Shown here in pieces: positions 57,529 through 63,828 of a stretch of 63,828 nt of DNA. This DNA comes from Deltaproteobacteria bacterium (GTDB taxonomy: Bacteria; Myxococcota_A; Polyangia; Haliangiales; Haliangiaceae), in the NCBI GenBank assembly GCA_021413675.1, contig JAIOQA010000557.1, positions 1 to 63,828 on the forward strand, written 5' to 3'. The number at the start of each line of letters is the position of its first letter. The stretch's first letter is position 1. A model generated the notes under the pieces. It did no database searches, had not been told where the DNA came from, and was given only the letters and a program-made list of their open reading frames with translations. The position numbers were made by a program, and so were the translations under genes.

Positions 57529-59246
57529 CCGGCGTCGGCATCGCGCAGCTGGTCGCGTTCGCCGTCGTGCTGGTCGCGCTCGCGATCCCGCTCGGCGGCT
57601 ACATGGCGCGCGTCTACCAGGGCGAGGCGCGCTGGTCCCAGCGCGTGCTCGGCCCGATCGAGCGCGGCCTCTACCGCCTGTGCCGCGTGCGGCCGCAGGA
57701 GGACATGCCGTGGACCCGCTACGCGACGAGCATCTTGTGGTTCTCGCTGTTCAGCGCGCTCGCGGTCTACGGCCTCGAGCGCCTGCAGGCGAGCCTGCCG
57801 CTCAACCCCGCCGGGTTCGACGGCGTGCCGCCGAACGTCGCGTTCAACACCGCGATCAGCTTCACGTCGAACACCAACTGGCAGGCCTACGGCGGCGAGA
57901 CCACGATGAGCCATCTCACGCAGATGGCCGCGCTCGCCGTGCAGAACTTCCTGTCGGCGGCGGTCGGCATGGCGGTGCTGGTCGCGCTCATCCGCGGCTT
58001 CACGCGCCGCCACGCGCCGGGCATCGGCAACTTCTGGGTCGATCTGACCCGCACCACGCTCTACATCCTGCTGCCGCTGTCGATCGTCTTCGCGCTGTTC
58101 CTGGTCGCGACCGGCATCCCGCAGACCTTCGATCACCAGGCCGCGATCGCCACGCTCGAGCGCGCCGCGGACGGCCACCCGCAGGGCCTCGCCCTCGGCC
58201 CCGTCGCGTCGCAGATCGCGATCAAGATGCTCGGCACCAACGGCGGCGGCTACTACAACATCAACAGCGCGCACCCGTTCGAGAACCCGACGGCGCTGTC
58301 GAACTTCGTCCAGACCGTCTCGATCCTGCTCATCGCCGTGGCGCTGTGCTTCACGTTCGGCCGCATGGTCAAGGCCCGGCGCCAGGGCGTGGTCATCCTG
58401 ATCGCGATGGCGGTGATCTTCGTGCCGATCACGCTCGTCACCACCTGGGCCGAGCAGCAGGGCAACGTCACGCTCGTCGACACCGGCGTCGATCAGGTCG
58501 CGAGCGCGACCCAGGGCGGCGGCAACATGGAGGGCAAGGAGACCCGCTTTGGCGCCGCGGCGTCGGCCTTGTGGGCGACCTCGACCACCGCCGCCTCGAA
58601 TGGCTCGGTCAACGCGATGCACGACAGCTTCACGCCGCTCGGTGGTCTCGGCCCGATGTGGCTCATCCAGCTGGGCGAGGTGATCTTCGGCGGCGTCGGC
58701 TGCGGACTCTACGGCATGCTGCTGTTCGCGATCGTCGCGGTGTTCCTCGCCGGCCTGATGGTCGGCCGCACGCCCGAGTTCCTGGGCAAGAAGATCGAGG
58801 CGTTCGAGATGAAGATGGCGACGGTCGGCATCCTCATGCCGTCGGTGTGCATCCTGATCGGCACCGCGATCGCGGTCGCGACGACCGCCGGCTCGTCGAC
58901 GATCGCCAACCCCGGGCCCCACGGCTTCTCCGAGATCCTCTACGCGTTCTCGTCGGCCAGCGGCAACAACGGCTCGGCGTTCGGCGGCATCACCGTCAGC
59001 GGCGACTTCTACACGATCGCGCTCGGCGTCTGCATGTGGCTCGCGCGGTTCATCCCGATGATCGCGGTGCTCGCGATCGCCGGCTCGCTCGCGTCCAAGA
59101 AGACCGTGCCCGCGTCCAGCGGCACGCTGCCGACGGACGGGCCGCTGTTCGTGTTCCTGCTCGTCGGCGTGGTCATCCTCGTCGGCGCGCTCACCTTCCT
59201 GCCGGCGCTGGGCCTCGGGCCCATCGTCGAGCACCTCAGCATCTAG
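57525..59246 (+). CDS. kdpA: Potassium-transporting ATPase channel-like subunit KdpA
   Basis: This 573-residue subunit binds and conducts K+ in the inner membrane. The four pore-loop signatures are visible in order: TSNTNWQAYGGE, KMLGTNGGGYYNINSAHPFE, TTAASNGSVNAMHDSFTPLG and SSASGNNGSAFGG. About ten membrane helices surround them. The GTG start overlaps the kdpF stop. Length is normal for the family (E. coli 557). Confidence 0.97.
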   Translation: MTGVGIAQLVAFAVVLVALAIPLGGYMARVYQGEARWSQRVLGPIERGLYRLCRVRPQEDMPWTRYATSILWFSLFSALAVYGLERLQASLPLNPAGFDGVPPNVAFNTAISFTSNTNWQAYGGETTMSHLTQMAALAVQNFLSAAVGMAVLVALIRGFTRRHAPGIGNFWVDLTRTTLYILLPLSIVFALFLVATGIPQTFDHQAAIATLERAADGHPQGLALGPVASQIAIKMLGTNGGGYYNINSAHPFENPTALSNFVQTVSILLIAVALCFTFGRMVKARRQGVVILIAMAVIFVPITLVTTWAEQQGNVTLVDTGVDQVASATQGGGNMEGKETRFGAAASALWATSTTAASNGSVNAMHDSFTPLGGLGPMWLIQLGEVIFGGVGCGLYGMLLFAIVAVFLAGLMVGRTPEFLGKKIEAFEMKMATVGILMPSVCILIGTAIAVATTAGSSTIANPGPHGFSEILYAFSSASGNNGSAFGGITVSGDFYTIALGVCMWLARFIPMIAVLAIAGSLASKKTVPASSGTLPTDGPLFVFLLVGVVILVGALTFLPALGLGPIVEHLSI

Positions 59247-59255
59247 GAGGCCGTC

Positions 59256-61319
59256 ATGTCCCACGACAAGGCTGCCAAGCCGCTGTTCGAGCGCGCCATC
59301 GTGCGGCGCGCGATCGGTGAATCGTTCCGCAAGCTCGACCCGCGCCACATGATCCGCAACCCGGTCATGTTCTGCGTCGAGGTCGGCAGCGCGTTCACCA
59401 CCATCCTGTTCATCCACGCCGCCGCCACCGGCAACGGCGACGCCTCGCCCGGGTTCATCCTCGCGATCTCGCTGTGGCTGTGGTTCACGGTGCTGTTCGC
59501 GAACTTCGCCGAGGCCATGGCCGAGGGCCGCGGCAAGGCCCAGGCCGACAGCCTGCGCAAGGCGCGCAAGGAGGTCATGGCGACGCGGCTAGCCGAAGCG
59601 AAGCGCGACGCCGCGCGCGAGCAGGTGCCGTCGTCGCAGCTCAAGCTCGGCGACATCGTGCTGGTCGAGGCTGGCCAGGCGATCCCGACCGACGGCGATG
59701 TGATCGAGGGCGCGGCCTCGGTCGACGAGAGCGCGATCACCGGCGAGAGCGCGCCGGTCATCCGCGAGAGCGGCGGCGATCGCAGCGCGGTCACCGGCGG
59801 CACCCGCGTGCTCTCCGACTGGATCCTCGTCCGGATCTCGGCCGAGCCCGGCAAGACCTTCCTCGATCGGATGATCGGCATGGTCGAGGGCGCCAAGCGC
59901 CAGAAGACGCCCAACGAGATCGCCCTCGACATCCTGCTCGCCGGCCTGACGATCGTGTTCCTGCTGGTGACCGTGACCCTGCGGCCGTTCTCGACCTTCG
60001 CGGTCGAGCAGCAGGGCGCGGGCGCGCCGGTGACGCTCACCGTGCTGGTCGCGCTCCTGGTCTGCCTCATCCCGACGACGATCGGCGGCCTGCTCAGCGC
60101 GATCGGCATCGCCGGCATGGATCGGATGATCCAGGCCAACGTGCTCGCGACCTCGGGCCGCGCGGTCGAGGCCGCGGGTGACGTCGACGTGTTGCTCCTC
60201 GACAAGACCGGCACGATCACGCACGGCAACCGCCAGGCGACCGCGTTCCTGCCGGCCAGGGGCGTGACCGAGGCCGAGCTCGCGAAGGCCGCGACCCTGT
60301 CGTCGCTCGCCGACGAGACCCCCGAGGGCAAGTCGATCGTCGCGCTCGGCAAGAGCAAGCACGGCGCGGCGATCGAGGTTCCCGAGGGCGCGACCTTCAT
60401 CGCGTTCTCGGCCCACACCCGCATGAGCGGCATCGACGTCGGCGGGCGCTCGATCCGCAAGGGCGCCTCGGACACGATCACCAGGCACGTCGGCGGCGCG
60501 CTGCCGCCCGAGGTCCGCACCGCCGTCGACGACGTCGCCAAGCGCGGCGCGACCCCGCTGGTCGTATCCGAGGGCGAGCGCGTGCTCGGCGTCGTCCGGC
60601 TCGAGGACATCGTCAAGGCTGGCATCCGCGAGCGGTTCGAGGAGCTGCGCGCGATGGGCATCCGCACGGTGATGATCACCGGCGACAACCCGCTGACCGC
60701 CGCGGCGATCGCCGCCGAGGCCGGCGTCGACGATTTTCTCGCCGAGGCGACCCCCGAGGCCAAGCTCGCCAAGATCCGCGAGTACCAGGCCGGCGGTCAC
60801 CTGGTCGCGATGACCGGCGACGGCACCAACGACGCGCCGGCGCTCGCGCAGGCCGACGTCGCGGTGGCGATGAACACCGGCACGCAGGCCGCGAAGGAGG
60901 CCGGCAACATGGTCGACCTCGACTCCAACCCGACCAAGCTCATCGACGTGGTCACCGTCGGCAAGCAGATGCTGATCACGCGCGGCGCGCTGACCACGTT
61001 CAGCGTCGCCAACGACGTCTCGAAGTACTTCGCGATCATCCCGGCCGCGTTCGCCGGCACGTACCCCGCGCTGTCCGCGCTCGACGTCATGCACCTGCAC
61101 TCGCCGACCAGCGCCGTGCTGTCGGCGGTGATCTTCAACGCGCTCATCATCGTGGCGCTGATCCCCCTCGCGCTGCGCGGCATCAAGGTGCGGGCCGCGC
61201 CCGCGGCGCAGACGCTGCGCCGCAACCTGCTGGTGTTCGGCCTCGGCGGGCTCGTGCTGCCGTTCCCGTTCATCAAGCTCATCGACGTGGCCCTCGCGGG
61301 CCTGCACCTGGTCGCGTGA
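59256..61319 (+). CDS. kdpB: Potassium-transporting P-type ATPase subunit KdpB
   Basis: This 687-residue catalytic subunit hydrolyses ATP to energise K+ uptake through KdpA. Visible motifs are ITGESAP (actuator), the phosphorylation site D316 in LLDKTGTITHGN, KGASD in the nucleotide domain and MTGDGTNDAPALAQAD with the hinge. It also has the Asp/Lys-containing helix near FFAIIP-like YFAIIPAAFAG typical of KdpB. AGGAGG lies before the ATG, 9 bp after kdpA. Confidence 0.98.
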   Translation: MSHDKAAKPLFERAIVRRAIGESFRKLDPRHMIRNPVMFCVEVGSAFTTILFIHAAATGNGDASPGFILAISLWLWFTVLFANFAEAMAEGRGKAQADSLRKARKEVMATRLAEAKRDAAREQVPSSQLKLGDIVLVEAGQAIPTDGDVIEGAASVDESAITGESAPVIRESGGDRSAVTGGTRVLSDWILVRISAEPGKTFLDRMIGMVEGAKRQKTPNEIALDILLAGLTIVFLLVTVTLRPFSTFAVEQQGAGAPVTLTVLVALLVCLIPTTIGGLLSAIGIAGMDRMIQANVLATSGRAVEAAGDVDVLLLDKTGTITHGNRQATAFLPARGVTEAELAKAATLSSLADETPEGKSIVALGKSKHGAAIEVPEGATFIAFSAHTRMSGIDVGGRSIRKGASDTITRHVGGALPPEVRTAVDDVAKRGATPLVVSEGERVLGVVRLEDIVKAGIRERFEELRAMGIRTVMITGDNPLTAAAIAAEAGVDDFLAEATPEAKLAKIREYQAGGHLVAMTGDGTNDAPALAQADVAVAMNTGTQAAKEAGNMVDLDSNPTKLIDVVTVGKQMLITRGALTTFSVANDVSKYFAIIPAAFAGTYPALSALDVMHLHSPTSAVLSAVIFNALIIVALIPLALRGIKVRAAPAAQTLRRNLLVFGLGGLVLPFPFIKLIDVALAGLHLVA

Positions 61320-61331
61320 TCGGAGATCCCC

Positions 61332-62003
61332 ATGCGTGAACAAGACACCTCGCGGTCGTCGCGTGCGAGTGCGGCGCCCGATCCCAACAGTCACCACGAC
61401 CCCAACGACTCCACCGTCCCGCCCGGCAACGCCCTCGCGACCGCGCTCGGCATGCTCGTGGTCTTCACGATCCTGTGCGGCCTCGTGTATCCGCTGGCGA
61501 TCACCGGCGCCGCGCAGGTCGCGTTTCCGGCCCAGGCCAACGGCTCGCTGGTCGTGCGCGATGGCGCGGTGGTCGGCTCGTCGCTCATCGGCCAGCCGTT
61601 CACCGCGCCCGGCTACTTCTGGTCGCGACCGTCGGCGACCGCGGTCGCGTACGACGGCACCTCGTCGGGCGCGTCGAACCTCGGGCCGTCCAACCGCGCG
61701 CTGCACACCGCGGTCGCCGATCGGGTCGCCGCGCTGCGCGCCGCCGATCCCGGGAACACCGCGCCGGTGCCGATCGACCTGGTCACGACCTCGGGCAGCG
61801 GCCTCGATCCGGACATCTCGCCGGCCGCGGCGTACTACCAGGCGCCGCGGGTCGCGCGCGCCCGCGGCCTCGATGGCCCGACGGTGCGGGCGCTGATCGA
61901 CCGCCACGTCCTTGGCCGGGTCATCGGCATCCTCGGCGATCCGCACGTGAACGTGCTGGCGCTCAACCTCGACCTCGACGCGCTCGTCGCGGGGAAGCGG
62001 TAA
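61332..62003 (+). CDS. kdpC: Potassium-transporting ATPase subunit KdpC
   Basis: This 223-residue subunit has one N-terminal membrane helix (LATALGMLVVFTILCGLVYPL) and a periplasmic domain with the KdpC signatures GQPFTAPGYFWSRPSAT, SSGASNLGPSN and TTSGSGLDPDISPAAAYYQA. KdpC clamps KdpA and KdpB and affects ATP affinity. It has an extra N-terminal segment of about 35 residues, rich in Ser/Asn/His/Asp, before the helix, longer than usual. An alternative shorter start is possible but no good one is visible. It lies 12 bp after kdpB. Confidence 0.97.
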   Translation: MREQDTSRSSRASAAPDPNSHHDPNDSTVPPGNALATALGMLVVFTILCGLVYPLAITGAAQVAFPAQANGSLVVRDGAVVGSSLIGQPFTAPGYFWSRPSATAVAYDGTSSGASNLGPSNRALHTAVADRVAALRAADPGNTAPVPIDLVTTSGSGLDPDISPAAAYYQAPRVARARGLDGPTVRALIDRHVLGRVIGILGDPHVNVLALNLDLDALVAGKR

Positions 62004-62018
62004 GGTCTCCGGAGCCAC

Positions 62019-63828
62019 GTGATCGACGACGACCGCCCCGATCCCGAGGAGCTGCTCGACAAGCTCCGCGCCGCCGCGCCGGTCACGCGCGCGCGGCTCA
62101 AGATCTTCTTCGGGGCCTCGCCAGGCGTGGGCAAGACCTACGCGATGCTCGAGGCGGCGCGGCGCGCGCGCGCCGACGGCGTGGACATCGTGATCGGCCT
62201 CGTCGAGACCCACGGGCGCGCCGACACCGAGGCGCTGCTCGCGGATCTGCCGATCCTCCCGCGTCGCCCGGTCGCGCACCGCGGCATCACCGTCGGCGAG
62301 CTCGACGTCGACGCGGCGCTCGCGCGCAAGCCGGCGGTGCTGCTGGTCGACGAGCTCGCACACTCCAACGCGCCCGGCCTGCGCCATCCCAAGCGCTGGC
62401 AGGACGTGATGGACCTGCTCGAGGCGGGGATCGAGGTGTGGACGACGCTCAACGTCCAGCACGTCGAGAGCCTCGGCGACATCGTCCACACCATCACCGG
62501 CGTGCGGGTCCGCGAGACCGTGCCGGACGCGGTGCTCGAGCGCGCCGACGAGATCGAGCTGATCGATCTGCCGCCCGAGGCGCTGCTCGAGCGCCTCGCG
62601 GACGGCAAGGTCTACGTCGCCGAGCAGGCGCGGCGCGCGGTCGACAACTTCTTCAAGCGCGGCAACCTGCTCGCGCTGCGCGAGCTGGCGCTGCGCCGCA
62701 CCGCCGAGCGCGTCGACGCCGACGTGCAGGCCTACCGGCGGCAGCAGCGGATCGCCGCGCCGTGGGCGACCCAGGAGCGGGTGCTGGTGTGCGTGGGCCC
62801 GAGCCCGGGCTCCGCGCGGCTCATCCGCGCGGCGCGCCGCCTCGGCGACGGCCTGCACGCGCCGTGGATCGCGGTCCACGTCGAGATCACCGGCGCGCCG
62901 CCGCTCAACGACACCGATCGCGATCGCGTCGAGGCCCACCTCGTGCTCGCCGAGTCGCTGGGCGCCGAGGTCGTACGCCTGGGCGGCGCGGCGGTCGCGC
63001 CGACGCTCCTCGGGTTCGCGCGCGAGCGCAACGTCACGCGCATCGTCGCCGGCAAGCCGACCCACGCGCGCTGGCGCGACCGGCTGCGCGGCAGCCTGCT
63101 CGACGAGCTGATCCGCGGCTCGGGCGCGATCGAGCTGCACGTGATCGCGCCCGGCGATGATCCGGTGCCGCCGCCGTCGCCGCGCACCCGGCCCGAGGGC
63201 AAGGACGCGCGCGCGTACGTGCTCGCGGGCATCGCGGTCGCGGCCGCCACCGCGATCGGCGCGATCGCCGGCGATCGGCTCGACCTGCCCGACGACGCGA
63301 TGCTGTACCTGTTCGCGATCATGCTCGCGGCGCTCGGCGGGCGCGGGCCGGGCGCGTTCGCCGCGGCGCTGTCGGTCGCGGCCTACGACTTCTTCTTCGT
63401 GCCGCCGCGCTACACGCTCGCGGTGACGGACGTCCGCCACGTCATGACCTTCGGCGTCATGTTCGCGGTCGGGATCGCGATGGGGAACCTCGTGGCGCGC
63501 CTGCGCCGCGCCGAGGACGCCAGCCGATCGCGCGAGCGCCGGACGGCGGCGTTGCTCGCGTTCACCGCCAAGGCCGCGGCCGCGCCCGACGTCGAGGATG
63601 TCGCCGCCGCGGTGGTCGAGCACGTCGAGGACGTGCTGGCGGCGCCGACCGCGGTGCTGGTGCCCGACGAGGATGGCCGGCTGTCGGCGGTCGCGGGCCT
63701 GGAGCCGCTCGCCGAGAAGGAGGCCGCGGTCGCCCGCTGGGCCCACGACCACCGGCGTCCGGCGGGCCGCGGCACCGACACGCTGCCCGAGGCGCGCCTG
63801 CTCGCGGTGCCGCTGTGGGTCGGCGATG
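62019..63828 (+). CDS. kdpD: Osmosensitive K+ sensor kinase KdpD, partial (3' end outside window)
   Basis: These are the first 603 codons of KdpD. The N-terminal KdpD domain has Walker A FFGASPGVGKTYAML and VLLVDELAHSNAPGLRHPKR. A universal-stress-protein-like domain follows (ERVLVCVGPSPGSARLIRAA), then the four-helix DUF4118 membrane domain (DDAMLYLFAIMLAALGG, SVAAYDFFFVPPRYTLAV) and the beginning of a GAF domain. The HisKA/ATPase part lies beyond the edge. KdpD responds to K+ limitation and phosphorylates KdpE. GTG 62019 has GGAG 4 nt upstream, 15 bp after kdpC, so kdpFABCD is one operon. Confidence 0.97.
   Translation, partial: MIDDDRPDPEELLDKLRAAAPVTRARLKIFFGASPGVGKTYAMLEAARRARADGVDIVIGLVETHGRADTEALLADLPILPRRPVAHRGITVGELDVDAALARKPAVLLVDELAHSNAPGLRHPKRWQDVMDLLEAGIEVWTTLNVQHVESLGDIVHTITGVRVRETVPDAVLERADEIELIDLPPEALLERLADGKVYVAEQARRAVDNFFKRGNLLALRELALRRTAERVDADVQAYRRQQRIAAPWATQERVLVCVGPSPGSARLIRAARRLGDGLHAPWIAVHVEITGAPPLNDTDRDRVEAHLVLAESLGAEVVRLGGAAVAPTLLGFARERNVTRIVAGKPTHARWRDRLRGSLLDELIRGSGAIELHVIAPGDDPVPPPSPRTRPEGKDARAYVLAGIAVAAATAIGAIAGDRLDLPDDAMLYLFAIMLAALGGRGPGAFAAALSVAAYDFFFVPPRYTLAVTDVRHVMTFGVMFAVGIAMGNLVARLRRAEDASRSRERRTAALLAFTAKAAAAPDVEDVAAAVVEHVEDVLAAPTAVLVPDEDGRLSAVAGLEPLAEKEAAVARWAHDHRRPAGRGTDTLPEARLLAVPLWVGD

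Noticed and set aside
59589..63752. 1387-codon open frame antisense to kdpB, kdpC and kdpD
   Set aside because: Kdp genes are unmistakable on the plus strand; the antisense frame has shadow composition.

Overview
The window comes from a very GC-rich genome (roughly 70 percent by eye). It has dense coding, many GTG and TTG starts and many 4-base stop/start overlaps. Gene content suggests a myxobacterium-like member of the Myxococcota (Haliangium/Kofleriaceae type): STAND and TPR giants, FHA/PilZ/STAS signalling proteins, PAS kinases, lipoproteins with disordered linkers and an EXORDIUM-like secreted protein. This placement is an inference from gene content, since there is no rRNA or other phylogenetic marker here. 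No tRNA, rRNA or CRISPR array was recognised.

Layout. 1-4.3 kb: a partial ABC1/UbiB-type kinase, a repeat-bearing gap, a small ribbon-helix-helix protein with a clear terminator, an opposite-strand terminator that closes a possible structured RNA, queF, and an EXORDIUM-family lipoprotein. 4.5-12 kb: a membrane-anchored nSTAND NTPase with a long HEAT array, divergent from a DUF4139-type lipoprotein and an ABC ATPase/permease pair. 12-21.7 kb: a translationally coupled operon (FadL-type porin, GH38 mannosidase-like enzyme, GMC oxidoreductase), then a Cys-rich lipoprotein coupled to a GH31 glycosidase, then a small lipoprotein. 21.7-29.3 kb: an orphan HATPase regulator and a 2173-residue TPR protein.

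29.5-43.4 kb is the signalling heart of the window. It holds two paralogous STAS plus zinc-ribbon proteins (one tail-anchored), a HAMP-SpoIIE phosphatase, a PAS-only protein and a PAS histidine kinase that share an unusual four-cysteine PAS signature, a secreted TPR protein, an orphan PhnD-like binding protein, a response regulator, an FHA-zinc ribbon-PilZ protein, a CheA-like Hpt kinase, a CheY and a GAF protein. This looks like a partner-switching and phosphorelay network with unusual parts. A VOC gene inside it is framed by long, nearly identical inverted repeats. The FHA and CheA-like genes diverge from one perfect 24-bp palindrome that contains both upstream start codons.

43.4-49.3 kb: a Bat-like cell-envelope operon (DUF4159, VWA/GATase membrane protein, an unknown protein, a secreted propeller-like protein). 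49.3-57.2 kb: a beta-barrel-like protein, a TonB-dependent receptor, two small zinc-ribbon proteins, a REP-type tyrosine transposase beside GC-rich tandem repeats, a second ABC export pair and a propeller-like protein. 57.3-63.8 kb: a kdp high-affinity potassium operon (extra small peptide, kdpF, kdpA, kdpB, kdpC, and kdpD running off the edge) behind a 12-bp perfect inverted repeat.

All function calls rest on reading motifs by eye. No searches were run.
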